A stretch of DNA of 31,138 nucleotides from JBMNIZ01 sp050951405 (GCA_050951405.1 JBMNIZ010000010.1:1-31138), one strand, 5' to 3'; positions 1 to 9,252 are shown, numbered from the stretch's first letter. A program made the numbers and translations. The notes: generated by a model from the sequence alone, not told the origin.

Positions 1-732
1 GACGAGGATGCCATGATCCGTTTGGATATGTCCGAGTATATGGAAAAACACACGGTTTCCAGGCTGGTGGGCGCCCCGCCGGGCTATGTGGGTTACGAGG
101 AGGCCGGGCAGTTGACCGAGGCGGTGAGAAGGAGTCCCTATTCGGTCATTCTCCTGGATGAAATCGAAAAAGCCCATCCGGAAGTGTTCAATATCCTCCT
201 GCAAGTGTTGGAGGACGGGCGTTTGACCGATGCGAAAGGGCGTACCGTGGATTTTCGCAATACGGTGATCATCATGACTTCCAATGTGGGAGCTGGGACT
301 TTGCGGCAGCAGGGAAGAGTAGGTTTTGGCGGAGGGGAAACCGAGGCGGATGCCTATGAAAAAATGAAAGAAAATATCATGTCCGAATTGAAAAGAACTT
401 TCCGGCCGGAGTTCTTAAACAGGCTGGATGAGCTGGTGGTCTTCCACGCTCTCAACCGGGACCACATCAAACGCATTGTGGATTTGATGATCAATGAGTT
501 AAACGGCCGCTTAAAAGAGCAGGGTTTGAAAGTGGAAATTACTCCCGCTGCGGCGGAAATCTTGACCGATGAAGGATTTGATGAGAATTTTGGCGCCCGG
601 CCTTTACGCAGAGCCATTTTACGCTTGATCGAAGATCCAGTTTCCGATGGGCTCTTGGAGGGTAAATTCCAGGAAGGAGATGTCATCATCGCCGACGGGA
701 AAGATGGAAAAATCGTCTTTGAGAAAAAATAA
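1..732 (+). CDS. clpC: ATP-dependent Clp protease ATP-binding subunit ClpC, C-terminal part (5' truncated by window)
   Basis: The reading frame is open from base 1, so this is the last 243 residues of a roughly 810-residue protein. It covers most of the second AAA+ module. Visible are the pore-loop region GAPPGYVGYEEAGQLTEAV, the Walker B stretch VILLDEIEKAHPEVFN, a sensor-1 region (NTVIIMTSNVGA), the FRPEFLNRLDE arginine-finger region and the sensor-2 motif GARPLRRAI. ClpC is a hexameric unfoldase that feeds proteins to ClpP. Its position directly before radA matches the B. subtilis ctsR-mcsA-mcsB-clpC-radA order, which favours ClpC over ClpB or ClpE. A strong terminator follows the stop codon. 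Confidence 0.95.
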   Translation, partial: DEDAMIRLDMSEYMEKHTVSRLVGAPPGYVGYEEAGQLTEAVRRSPYSVILLDEIEKAHPEVFNILLQVLEDGRLTDAKGRTVDFRNTVIIMTSNVGAGTLRQQGRVGFGGGETEADAYEKMKENIMSELKRTFRPEFLNRLDELVVFHALNRDHIKRIVDLMINELNGRLKEQGLKVEITPAAAEILTDEGFDENFGARPLRRAILRLIEDPVSDGLLEGKFQEGDVIIADGKDGKIVFEKK

Positions 733-737
733 AGGGG

Positions 738-769
738 AAAAGTCCGGATTTTTAGTCCGGACTTTTTTC
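738..769 (+). terminator. Rho-independent terminator after clpC
   Basis: The 10-base arms AAAGTCCGGA and TCCGGACTTT enclose a 7-base loop, and the stem runs into a T tract. It lies 7 bases after the clpC stop and separates clpC from radA. Confidence 0.9.
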
Positions 770-786
770 TTCTCTCCTGCCGGGCA

Positions 787-795
787 TGGTATAAT
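787..795 (+). promoter_or_regulatory. Extended -10 promoter for radA
   Basis: TGGTATAAT fits an extended -10 (TGnTATAAT) and lies about 50 bases before the radA start, just after the clpC terminator. No good -35 box is seen at the expected distance. Confidence 0.55.
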
Positions 796-843
796 CGAGG
801 CAAGGGGCCTTTTGGCCCAGCTGTGACCGAAGGAGTTGGTCTC

Positions 844-2213
844 GTGAAAGGAAAGAAGCCGAAAACACATTTTGTCTGTCAGGTCTGCGGGCACCAGGCT
901 CTTCGCTGGCAGGGGCAATGTGTTTGTGGTGCATGGAATTCCCTGGTGGAAGAGCTCGTGGTGGAAAAAGCGGAGTTTCTGGGAACAACTTCCTCAGACC
1001 GGGATCCCCTGCCCATAACCGATGTGCTTTCCGGTGCCTATGCTCGCTTTGATACCGGAGATGCGGAGTTAAATCGGGTCTTAGGCGGGGGGTTGGTGAA
1101 AGGTTCCCTGGTTCTGATTTCCGGAGACCCGGGTATCGGTAAATCCACTTTGTTGCTGCAGGTGGCAACAAGGTGGCCTGCCATTATGGGGCCGTTCTGT
1201 ACGTTTCCGGCGAGGAATCGGAAGAACAGATCAAAATGCGGGCGGAACGGTTGGGAGTGACTACGGAAAAGCTTTTTGTGGTTTCAGAAACCAATATACA
1301 AGTTATCGAAAAACATGTACAGGCGTTGCAGCCGGTTTTTCTTGTCCTGGATTCCATCCAGACAGTCTATCATCCGGAAATCGCTTCGGCGCCGGGCAGC
1401 GTTTCCCAGGTAAGGGAGTGTGCCGGATTTGTTTTGCGGATGGCCAAGAGAATTAATCTGGCGGTGTTTTTAGTGGCCCATGTGACCAAACAGGGGCAAA
1501 TTGCCGGGCCCAGGGTCCTGGATCATCTGGTGGATTGCGTTCTTTTCCTGGAAGGGGAAAAGAATCACGGTTTCCGCATGCTCCGCCCCCTGAAGAACCG
1601 CTACGGCACCACCGCCGAATTGGCCCTCTATGAAATGGTGCAAAAGGGTCTGGAGCCCATTGACAATCCTTCCCGTTTTTTGTTGGGCCAGGGTGTGGAT
1701 GCGGTGCCCGGCACGGTGGTGGTGGCCAGTGTGGAGAGCGCCCGCCCCATTTTGGTGGAGCTGCAGTCTTTGGTGGTGGAAAATACTTACGGTATTCCGC
1801 CCCGGAAAGTGGCGGTGGGTGTGGATCGGGATCGCCTGAGCCTGATCGCCGCCGTTTTGCAAAAAAGGGCAGGCCTCATGCTGGGCAGCTATGATCTTTA
1901 CGTTTCCCTTTTAGGAGGAGTCGAGATTAACGAAACCTCCATTGATCTGGGCTTGGCGGTGGCCCTTTTCTCCAGCCTGCGCAACCTACCGGTGGATCCC
2001 AAAACCATTGTGATCGGGGAAGTAGATCTGGCAGGCCGGGTGCGGCCGGTGCCCAATGTGGACCGGTTGGTCAAAGAAGGACAGCGGTTGGGCTTTACCA
2101 GATGCCTATTACCCCAGGCCAATCTGGCAGGCTGCCGACCGGGGGTGGAGATGGAAATGATCGGGGTGCATAATCTCCAAGAAGCGCTGGCCTATATCCG
2201 GGATCAAGGCTGA
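844..2213 (+). CDS. radA: DNA repair protein RadA/Sms (one apparent frameshift)
   Basis: RadA is a RecA-like ATPase and DnaB-like helicase that helps process recombination intermediates. GTG 844 is chosen because AAGGAG lies 8 bases upstream; a GTG at 823 is in frame but lacks a good site. The N-terminus has a C4-type zinc finger (CQVCG, then CVCGAW), followed by Walker A GDPGIGKSTLL. The frame then breaks at about 1165-1172. The family sequence resumes one frame over as VACHYGAVLYVSGEESEEQIK and continues through the KNRYG motif and the Lon-like C-terminal domain to 2213. One A missing near 1167 would restore a continuous VANKVACHYGAVLYVSG. The second zinc-finger pair reads CVC instead of CxxC. 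Total length fits RadA (about 455 residues) once corrected. Confidence 0.9.
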
Positions 2214-2320
2214 CCAAGGCCTCCCGGCTTTTTTCTTCATGAAGCTTCTTGCATGATTGAATAAAGATTATCATACAATATTAAAGCTAAGATGAGCCTC
2301 AAGGGAGGGAAGTTCCGGTC

Positions 2321-3388
2321 TTGACCGATCATGAACAGTTGGCGGAAGCTCTGAAAATTATCGCTCCAGGCACTCCTTTAAGAGACGGGCTGGATAATAT
2401 TTTGAAGGCCAGGACCGGTGCTTTAATTATTCTCGGTGATTCGCCGGAGGTGCTGGGGATTGTGGAAGACGGCTTTGACCTGGATACGGATTTTCGTCCC
2501 GCAGCCCTTTACGAGCTGGCGAAAATGGACGGGGCCATTATTCTCAGTTCCGATGGGCAAAGAATATTAAAAGCAAACGCACACCTGGTGCCACAGCCCT
2601 CCATTTCTTCTCAGGAAACAGGTATCCGGCACCGGGTGGCGGAGCGGGTGGCCAAGCAAACCGGAGCCCTGGTGCTCGCCATTTCCCAGCGGCGAAATGT
2701 GATCACCCTCTACCGGGGTTCTTTAAGATATGTTTTGCGGGACAATGCCTATCTTTTAACCAAGGCCAATCAGGCCATCCAGACTCTGGAAAAGTACAAA
2801 GAGCTGATGGAGGGCAGCTTGAACTATCTAAGTCTATTGGAAATGGAAGGACAGTCCCGCCTGCCGGATGTGGCCCAGGCCCTGGCCCGCCTGGAAATGG
2901 TGAGGCATATTTCCCGGGAAATAGAGCTGCACATTGCCCAGTTGGGGGTGGAAGGGCGCTTGGTAGAGATGCAGGTGACCGGGGTGAGTAACCGGGTTGA
3001 TGGAGAGGAGGAAATGATCATTAAGGATTATTGCCATTCGCGGACAGAGGGGACGGTGCGGGAAATCACAGAGCTGATCAGGCAGTCTTTTCGGGAAGGA
3101 GAGTTGGATCCCCTGTCGGTGAGCAAGCATCTGGGCCATGGAACTACTTTATCCTGCTTGGAACAGGTGGTGATTCCCCGCGGCTACCGGATTCTCAGTA
3201 AAATTCCCCGGCTGCCGGTATCCATCATTGAGAATTTGATTGATGTTTTTCAAAAGCTGCCCGCCATTATGGAAGCCAGCCTGGAGGATCTTGATCGAGT
3301 GGAGGGAATCGGGGAAGTCCGGGCCCGGCAGATCAAAAAGGGCATCAGGCAGTATCGGGAGCAGATCTGGCTGGAAAGACAGTTGTAA
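2321..3388 (+). CDS. disA: DNA integrity scanning diadenylate cyclase DisA
   Basis: DisA makes c-di-AMP from two ATP and senses branched DNA. The 355-residue length matches the family. The DAC domain shows DGA at residues 70-72 followed by IILS, and RHR at 103-105, which are the catalytic signatures. The C-terminus carries helix-hairpin-helix DNA-binding sequence (LDRVEGIGEVRARQIKKGI). The start is TTG 2321, about 10 bases after GGGAGGGAAG. It follows radA as in B. subtilis. A poor candidate promoter (TTGCAT, 19-base spacer, TACAAT at 2274-2279) lies just upstream. Confidence 0.96.
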   Translation: MTDHEQLAEALKIIAPGTPLRDGLDNILKARTGALIILGDSPEVLGIVEDGFDLDTDFRPAALYELAKMDGAIILSSDGQRILKANAHLVPQPSISSQETGIRHRVAERVAKQTGALVLAISQRRNVITLYRGSLRYVLRDNAYLLTKANQAIQTLEKYKELMEGSLNYLSLLEMEGQSRLPDVAQALARLEMVRHISREIELHIAQLGVEGRLVEMQVTGVSNRVDGEEEMIIKDYCHSRTEGTVREITELIRQSFREGELDPLSVSKHLGHGTTLSCLEQVVIPRGYRILSKIPRLPVSIIENLIDVFQKLPAIMEASLEDLDRVEGIGEVRARQIKKGIRQYREQIWLERQL

Positions 3389-3536
3389 TAGGGAAGAGGG
3401 CCGGGGCAAGAAGCTTGGAATAGTACAAAGGATTAACGGAATGGCCGGAGAATTTTCTAAAAAAGCAGACTAACGCCTTTATTTTTTCTTTCGGGCTCGG
3501 ATTAATAAGGCGGCAGTCCTGGGGGGAGGGTTCAGC

Positions 3537-5312
3537 TTGAAAAAACATCGGGTTATTTTTTTGCCTGATCAGGTCGAAGTAGTGGTACCGGAGGGGACAA
3601 GCCTTTTACAGGCTATCCAGGAAGCGGGATTGGAGTTTGAGGGACCTTGTGGCGGCAAGGGCACTTGTGGCAAATGTCGAGCAAAAATTATAGAAGCCGG
3701 CGGCCAGCGCTGGATCTTGGCCTGCCAGAGCCTTGTCACCGCCGGGATGACGGTGGAAATTCCCAAGCCGGAGGTCTATCTGGCCCGCAATGATGCGCTG
3801 ACGGCAGGGCTGCCGGAAGGAAAACCCTCACCGGGTATTACCAAGTTGGTGGTGCAAGTGGAAGCTCCTTCCCTGTCCAAGCAGCTGGCCGATGCAGAAC
3901 GGCTTTTGCAAAGCCTGCCCAGAGGAGCGCAAGTGTTAAAATTGGCAGCTCTCCGGGATCTGCCGGCAGCCGTCAGAAAGGAGAACGGCCTCACTACCAT
4001 AGTCTTGGAGGGAAACCAGGTCCTGGCGGTGGAAGCAGGCGATACCGGGGAGCATTTTTATGGCTTGGCTGTGGATATAGGTACAACGACGGTAATGGCC
4101 GGCCTTCTTGATCTCCACAGCGGTAAAACCATGGTCACTGTTTCCGCCGGCAATACGCAAAATATTTTCGGTGCAGATGTTATTTCCCGGATTGAATATG
4201 CCATGCAGGGATCAAAACAATTGGGGCAGTTACAGCGGAGGGTAATCCAGGTCATCAACCGTCTCATTAGAAAAGCGGCTGTTCAGGCCGGTATTTCGGA
4301 AAAGCAGATTTACCTGGCTGCTGTCGTGGGCAATACCACCATGAGTCACTTGTTTCTGGGGGTGGATCCCAGGCATCTGGCTCCCGCTCCTTTTATTCCG
4401 GCCTTTACCGGTTTGGTCCGGGTGGAAGCTTGGGAGATTGGTTTGTCCCTGGCTCCCCATGCTCCGGTCTACCTGCTGCCCAATATCGCCGGCTATGTGG
4501 GCGGAGACACGGTGGGGGTAATCCTCGCCACCGACCTTCATCAAGGGGAAGGAAATAGGTTGGCCGTGGATATTGGGACCAACGGGGAAATTGTCCTGGC
4601 CTCTTCCGGCCGCTTAATTACCTGCTCCACCGCTGCCGGCCCCGCCTTTGAAGGGGCCCAGATTAAACACGGTATGCGGGCGCAGGCAGGGGCCATTGAG
4701 GGAGTGACTATTGATGAAGACGTTTCCCTGCGGGTCATCGGCGATGTCCCTGCCAAAGGTATCTGCGGCTCCGGGCTGATGGATGCAGTAGCAGAGCTGG
4801 TCCGACATGGTATTATTGAAAAAGGCGGCAGGCTGCTGGCCAAGGAGGAGGGGAAACATTTGCCCCCTGCCCTGCAAAAGCGCCTGGGCCTCTGGGAAGG
4901 AAATAGCTGCTTTATCCTGGCCACGGAAGAGGAAACCGGCGGAGACCCGGTGGTTTTGACCCAGAAAGATGTGAGGGAGGTCCAGCTGGCCAAAGGTGCA
5001 ATCCGGGCTGGGATCCAGGTGCTGCTGGACCAGTTGGGCCTGACCGCGGCAGAACTGGATGAAGTCTTGCTGGCGGGAGCTTTCGGCACTTATCTCAATA
5101 AAAAGAGCGCTTTGGAGATTGGTTTATTGCCGCCGGTGGATCCGGCCAAAATTAGAGCAGTAGGCAATGCCGCCGGAGCGGGAGCGGTGATGGCTTTGCT
5201 ATCTGCAGAAATCAGGGAAAAGGCGGTGAAAGTTGCTGCGGGGACAGAACACTTGGAGTTGTCTGCCCGCCGGGACTTTCAAGAAGAATTTCTGGAAGCC
5301 CTCTACTTTTAA
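3537..5312 (+). CDS. ASKHA-domain protein with N-terminal 2Fe-2S ferredoxin domain (RACo-like, DUF4445 family)
   Basis: The protein has 591 residues and starts at TTG 3537 after GGGGGGAGGG. Residues 1-70 form a plant-type 2Fe-2S domain with C38, C44, C47 and C63 (CGGKGTCGKC, then ILAC). From about residue 175 there is an ASKHA ATPase fold with phosphate-binding segments VDIGTTTVMAG and VDIGTNGEIVLAS, an adenosine-type segment GICGSGLMDAVAEL, and a C-terminal LLAGAFGTYLNKKSALEIG. This is the architecture of the reductive activators of corrinoid proteins (RACo, COG3894), which use ATP to return Co(II) to Co(I). No methyltransferase or corrinoid protein gene is visible nearby, so the partner is unknown. 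It stands alone, and an IS30 begins about 80 bases downstream. Confidence 0.88.
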   Translation: MKKHRVIFLPDQVEVVVPEGTSLLQAIQEAGLEFEGPCGGKGTCGKCRAKIIEAGGQRWILACQSLVTAGMTVEIPKPEVYLARNDALTAGLPEGKPSPGITKLVVQVEAPSLSKQLADAERLLQSLPRGAQVLKLAALRDLPAAVRKENGLTTIVLEGNQVLAVEAGDTGEHFYGLAVDIGTTTVMAGLLDLHSGKTMVTVSAGNTQNIFGADVISRIEYAMQGSKQLGQLQRRVIQVINRLIRKAAVQAGISEKQIYLAAVVGNTTMSHLFLGVDPRHLAPAPFIPAFTGLVRVEAWEIGLSLAPHAPVYLLPNIAGYVGGDTVGVILATDLHQGEGNRLAVDIGTNGEIVLASSGRLITCSTAAGPAFEGAQIKHGMRAQAGAIEGVTIDEDVSLRVIGDVPAKGICGSGLMDAVAELVRHGIIEKGGRLLAKEEGKHLPPALQKRLGLWEGNSCFILATEEETGGDPVVLTQKDVREVQLAKGAIRAGIQVLLDQLGLTAAELDEVLLAGAFGTYLNKKSALEIGLLPPVDPAKIRAVGNAAGAGAVMALLSAEIREKAVKVAAGTEHLELSARRDFQEEFLEALYF

Positions 5313-5394
5313 TGCTGAGCCCGAAGCTTTTTTCAGAATTTTTGTTTCCCTCCTTGCCTGAAAAAACCTTGCGGCTAGCGGGTTGAAAGTTTTT
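5313..5394. other. Intergenic gap before IS30 copy A
   Basis: Short AT-rich gap between the ASKHA gene and the left end of the first IS30. No convincing terminator or gene was found. It ends in AAAGTTTTT immediately before the IS. Confidence 0.5.
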
Positions 5395-6300
5395 GGTAAG
5401 TTGTAAAATTAATTGCCGCATTTAATAAAAAATAGAGACTCAAGGCTAAACCTCTGATATGTTTAAGGTAACTACGCTTAAAAACATAAAGGAGGCAAAG
5501 CACATGAGTCAACTCAATTGTACCACGACTTCCCGCCGCTTTAAACACATCACTGTAAAAGAACGCTATCAGATTGAAATTCTTCTAAAGGAGAAGAAGT
5601 CACCCAGCGAGATAGCAAAGCTGTTAGGCAAGCATAAGCGAACCATCGAACGTGAGATTGCCCGTGGAACTGTCAGGATGCTGAGAAGCGACCTGGTTTA
5701 TGTTGATAGATACTGTGCAGATACAGCAGAGCGAATATACCGGGAGAGAGCTGCTAATAAGGGAGCATGCTTAAAGATCGGTCATGACCATGGACTAGCC
5801 GATTACATTGAAAAAAAGATTATCAAAGAGGGATATACCCCTGACGCAGTCATTGGCGAAATCCGGGCAAAAGGCTTAAAATTTAAGACTAGTATATGCA
5901 CAAAAACGCTCTATAACTATATCGACAAAGAAGTATTTGCAAATATAACAAATAAAAACCTTCCAGTAAAACGAGTACCTAAAAAAAATCGCCATAAGAG
6001 GGTACGAGTTGCCCACAACAATCTAAAAGGCAGAAGCATTGAAGAAAGACCTGCGGCAGCTAATACTCGTGAAGAAGCCGGCCATTGGGAGATGGATTGT
6101 GTTGTAAGCGGCAAAGGGAAAGGCAAAGCCGCACTCTTAGTTCTAACAGAACGCAAGTTTAGAAAAGAGATTATCCGAAAGATGCCGGAAATGTCAATGG
6201 CCATTTGAAAAACCGCATTTTTGGTCACTAAAAAACCAGCAATTTTGGCCATGAAAAACCAGCAGTCATACAGAATTTAATCCTTGCGATAACGGTAGAG

Positions 6301-6350
6301 GAATTGCCTAGGAGGCAGTGGAGCGTAGCGGAACGCCTCCTAGGCAATTC
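6301..6350. repeat. Perfect 16-base inverted repeat in the IS21 distal end
   Basis: GAATTGCCTAGGAGGC (6301-6316) and its exact reverse complement (6335-6350) enclose an 18-base loop containing GGAGCGTAGCGGA. It lies between the istB stop and the IS21 end. There is no T tract on either side, so it is not an ordinary terminator; it may block read-through into the element or act at the DNA level. Confidence 0.85.
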
Positions 6351-6372
6351 GCACTCGCTTAATCCGGTTTAT

Positions 6373-7161
6373 TTAGCCTGTAGTTGCCGCTATCTTATTT
6401 GTTGGTTGTATTAATCGGTTTCTTACCCGATAACTGTTCCCCCTAAGGTTAAACACATGGGCATGGTGTAGTAAGCGATCTAAGATAGCTGCAGCAGTAC
6501 TCATGTTCACAAAAAGAGTGCCCCATTCTCCAAAATCCAGGTTGCTGGTAATGATCAAAGAACGGTTTTCGTAAGCTTTGGTGACCAGCTGGAAAATATG
6601 GTCTGATGCGGTTTCATCCATGGACACATAGCCCAGTTCGTCCAGAATGATAAGGTCATTTTTTAAGATATTGTTAATCTTTCTGTTCAGGCTGTTATCG
6701 GCTAAAGCTGCATAAAGCTCGGCAATGAGGTCCGTGAGTGTGTAAAAACGGACTTGGTAACCTTTTAGCACTGCCTTAACTCCCAGGGCAATGGCCAGGT
6801 GGCTCTTGCCTACTCCCGGTGGACCCAGAAAGATGATGTTCTCCTTGGCTTCGATAAATTGAAGGGTTGCCAGATCATAGATGCTTTGTTGGGTGATGCT
6901 GTTTTGGAAACTAAAATCAAATTCTTCCAAAGTCTTTATCTGGGGAAAGCAGGCTCTTTTCATTCTTTTTTCTTGTTGGGTCTTGTCTCTATGTTCCACC
7001 TCCTTGTTAATAACATAGGCTAAGAAATCCAGGTAGGATGGTTCTTCTTCCAGCGCCAATTCATTAACATCGTCAAGGATGTTTCTAATATGGGGAAGTC
7101 TTAACCTTTTTAAATTCTGTTCCAGGGTTTTCCGATCGGCGGTTGGTATTTGTCTAATCAC
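6373..7161 (-). CDS. istB: IS21-family helper ATPase IstB
   Basis: 262-residue AAA+ protein of the DnaC/IstB type. Walker A is FLGPPGVGKSHLAIALG and Walker B is LIILDELGYV. IstB selects targets and activates the IstA transposase. Its start overlaps the istA stop by 4 bases (ATGA), indicating translational coupling. Length is normal and the frame is intact. Confidence 0.95.
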   Translation of the reverse strand: MIRQIPTADRKTLEQNLKRLRLPHIRNILDDVNELALEEEPSYLDFLAYVINKEVEHRDKTQQEKRMKRACFPQIKTLEEFDFSFQNSITQQSIYDLATLQFIEAKENIIFLGPPGVGKSHLAIALGVKAVLKGYQVRFYTLTDLIAELYAALADNSLNRKINNILKNDLIILDELGYVSMDETASDHIFQLVTKAYENRSLIITSNLDFGEWGTLFVNMSTAAAILDRLLHHAHVFNLRGNSYRVRNRLIQPTNKIAATTG

Positions 7162-8639
7162 TGGATAACCTCCTCGTAATAGCTGGTATCCCGGCGTTCT
7201 ACTTCTACTTGGTAAGGAAGGTTATCCAGCTTGTAATTGGCTCTGTTGGAACCTACTGTAGGCAGAATATTGGGGTTCTGGGATTGTTTTTGCAGTATTG
7301 ATTTTAACTTTGCGTAACCAATAGCTCCAAACTTAAGAGCTCGTTCCATGGCTGCATTGATTTCAGAAGCACTGTAATCTTCTTTTAGGGAGATGATCTT
7401 CTGCATCTGTTCTCTAAGGTGCCCTTCCCGGCGTTGGCTAAGGTGCTGCAGGTATTCTTCGGCCACCGGGGCCAAGGCTTCAAACTCAGCTTGCAGTGGA
7501 TGTTTAGGCCTTTGTTTCATTTTTTGATGCTCAGGGTAGTGGTCATCGTTAATGATTACTTGGTTTTTACCTTTTACCAAGGTATGTACAGCTACTACGT
7601 GCTCATCATCTAGAATTTCAATCCTGTCCTCGTATCGCCTGAAATGTACTGTTTTACGGGCCAGTTTAGCGGGGACTGAATATTTGTTGTTGTCTACGGA
7701 GATAAGGGCTGTTTTGCTGGCTTTCCGGGTTTCATAGACGGGTAAGGGTGCTTCGATTGCCGGCAACGGTTTTAGATAGTTTCGTTCTTCTATTAGGCGT
7801 TCTTGAGGTATTTTACCGGTGGTGCCATGGACTTTAGCATTGGCCACTTCCTTAAGCCACACCTGCAACTGCTGGTTTAGGTCTTCCAAGTTCTTAAATT
7901 CCCGCCCGTAGTAGAAGCTCTTTTTCAAGTACTTGACATTGGATTCTACTTTGCCCTTGCTTTCCGGATCATTGATCCAACATGCTTTGGGTGTGAAGCC
8001 ATATCTTAAAGCCAGTTCCAGAAGGGTAGAATTAAACCTCACTATCGTACCTACTCGTTCCGCTACCACAGTTTTGGCGTTGTCAAAGAGGATTGTTTCG
8101 GGAATCCCTCCCACATACTCGAAAGCTCGATGTAGGCAGGCGTTAAAGACGGCCATATTGAGGGAAGTGATGAACTCCGCATATCTTTCTCTTGACCAAC
8201 TTAGGCAGAAAACAAAGACATAAAGCTTAACCCGCCGGCCGTTTTCGACAATGGTGCCTAAGTGGCCCCAGTCAACCTGGGCTTGTTCACCTGGCAGGGT
8301 TTCATAGGGTTTGTATTCCCGGGAAAGTTTTGGTCGTACCTTAGAGACGTAGCGCCGGACGGTTCTTGCGGAGCCTTTATATCCCATTTTTTTAATTTCT
8401 TCATAAATTGTTTCTGCAAACAGTTCAGGCCATTTTTCCAGTCGATTTGTGATATACTCTTTGTAAAGATCGATTTTGGAACTTCGCTGGTAGACCGGTG
8501 GTGCTTTCAAAGGCTCTTCAACATCCCAATATTTTGCTACGGTGCCACGGTCCAGGTTTAAACGCTGTGCTGTGGCGGTCTTACTTAGGCCGGCTTTCCG
8601 ACATTCTTGAATGTTCACGATTTCCCACACTCCTGTCAT
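7158..8639 (-). CDS. istA: IS21-family transposase IstA
   Basis: 493 residues. There is an N-terminal helix-turn-helix (GLSKTATAQRLNLDRGTVAKY) and an rve/DDE integrase core with Asp in AQVDWGHLG, Asp in ILFDNAKTVV and Glu in DPESKGKVESNVKYLKK. The C-terminal domain is the beta-barrel type of this family. The reading frame is full length, so the element is potentially active. Confidence 0.95.
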   Translation of the reverse strand: MTGVWEIVNIQECRKAGLSKTATAQRLNLDRGTVAKYWDVEEPLKAPPVYQRSSKIDLYKEYITNRLEKWPELFAETIYEEIKKMGYKGSARTVRRYVSKVRPKLSREYKPYETLPGEQAQVDWGHLGTIVENGRRVKLYVFVFCLSWSRERYAEFITSLNMAVFNACLHRAFEYVGGIPETILFDNAKTVVAERVGTIVRFNSTLLELALRYGFTPKACWINDPESKGKVESNVKYLKKSFYYGREFKNLEDLNQQLQVWLKEVANAKVHGTTGKIPQERLIEERNYLKPLPAIEAPLPVYETRKASKTALISVDNNKYSVPAKLARKTVHFRRYEDRIEILDDEHVVAVHTLVKGKNQVIINDDHYPEHQKMKQRPKHPLQAEFEALAPVAEEYLQHLSQRREGHLREQMQKIISLKEDYSASEINAAMERALKFGAIGYAKLKSILQKQSQNPNILPTVGSNRANYKLDNLPYQVEVERRDTSYYEEVIQ

Positions 8640-9222
8640 TTTTGCTCGTTCCCTTCTTTAATGTTTTGGTTCCAATGAAAATGTTGTAGGGAACGAGCTT
8701 TTTTCCTTTTCTAAATGACCGGTTTTGCGGGTTTTTCGTGACCATTTATGTCGATTTTATCATGGCCATTAACAGGAAAAGACACAGAAATCAGTGAAGA
8801 AAACGCTGGATAGGCTTGAAAGAGAGTACGGAGCACGCTTTTCAGAAGTGTTCAAAACCATTACGGTAGATAACGGAAGCGAGTTTCTTAATAGTGTAGA
8901 ATTAGAGAGTTCAATCAGAAAGCCGGGCACTCATCGGACTAAAATCTATTATGCTCACCCATTCAGCGCATGGGAACGTGGGTCCAATGAAAATGCTAAT
9001 AAGCTAATACGTCGGTTTATTCCAAAGGGCACAGATATCAGCAAGCTTAAACAGAAAGATATTAGGCGAATTGAGAACTGGATGAATAATTACCCAAGAA
9101 AAATTCATGGATATAAATCTGCCAATGAGATGGCAAAGATGGCAGTATAATCAGAGGATGCCAAAATATGGGTGGCAATTAAACTTGCAATTCCCCCTAA
9201 CAACAATTTTTCATAAAAGTGT

Positions 9223-9252
9223 TTGACAAAACAAAATTTTCTATGATATAAT
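9223..9252 (+). promoter_or_regulatory. Upstream promoter of carD (P1)
   Basis: TTGACA (9223-9228), an 18-base spacer, then TATAAT (9247-9252). It begins 27 bases after the right end of IS30 copy A. Confidence 0.7.

Larger units (their letters stand above)
6192..8774 (-). mobile_element. Complete IS21-family insertion sequence inside IS30 copy A
   Basis: Its ends are TGTCAATGGCCAT and, on the other strand, TGTTAATGGCCAT, with the TG...CA termini of the family. It is flanked by 5-base direct repeats GGAAA (6187-6191 and 8775-8779) that occur once in the uninterrupted IS30. Inside each end are further repeats of the type GGTCACnAAAAACC, as expected for IS21 multiple transposase binding sites. 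It carries istA and istB on the minus strand. Confidence 0.93.
5504..9150 (+). pseudogene. IS30-family transposase disrupted by IS21 insertion
   Basis: The 5' part (5504-6191) encodes the N-terminal helix-turn-helix region (KERYQIEILLKEKKSPSEIAK begins it) and the first catalytic Asp in HWEMD. The 3' part (8775-9150) has the second Asp in TVDNGSEF and the Glu in ERGSNEN. The IS21 lies between codons so neither half is a full DDE enzyme. The start is the ATG after AAAGGAGG, as in the intact copies; an upstream in-frame ATG at 5459 lacks such a site. Confidence 0.9.
5395..9196 (+). mobile_element. IS30-family element copy A, split by an IS21-family element
   Basis: The left end GGTAAGTTGTAAAATTAATT and right end (reverse complement GGGGAATTGCAAGTTTAATT) are imperfect inverted repeats, about 18 of 25 positions matching. 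Boundaries were set by comparison with copies B and C, where sequence identity starts and stops at the same bases. Removing the 2583-base IS21 and one copy of its 5-base duplication leaves 1214 bases, exactly the length of the intact copies. Confidence 0.92.

Noticed and set aside
1173..2213. A separate RadA-like gene starting at GTG 1173
   Set aside because: It lacks Walker A and has no ribosome-binding site; it is the rest of radA after a one-base loss.
3474..3512. Hairpin CGCCTTTATT/AATAAGGCG before the ASKHA gene
   Set aside because: It has a bulge and a 20-base loop with no T tract; too weak to call a terminator or riboswitch.
4541..5089. Long minus-strand ORF opposite the ASKHA gene
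   Set aside because: Ser/Pro-rich low-complexity translation with no ribosome-binding site; a shadow of the plus-strand gene. The same applies to other antisense ORFs.
5459..5503. Upstream ATG start for the IS30 transposases adding 15 residues
   Set aside because: No Shine-Dalgarno sequence precedes it, while AAAGGAGG lies before the next in-frame ATG.
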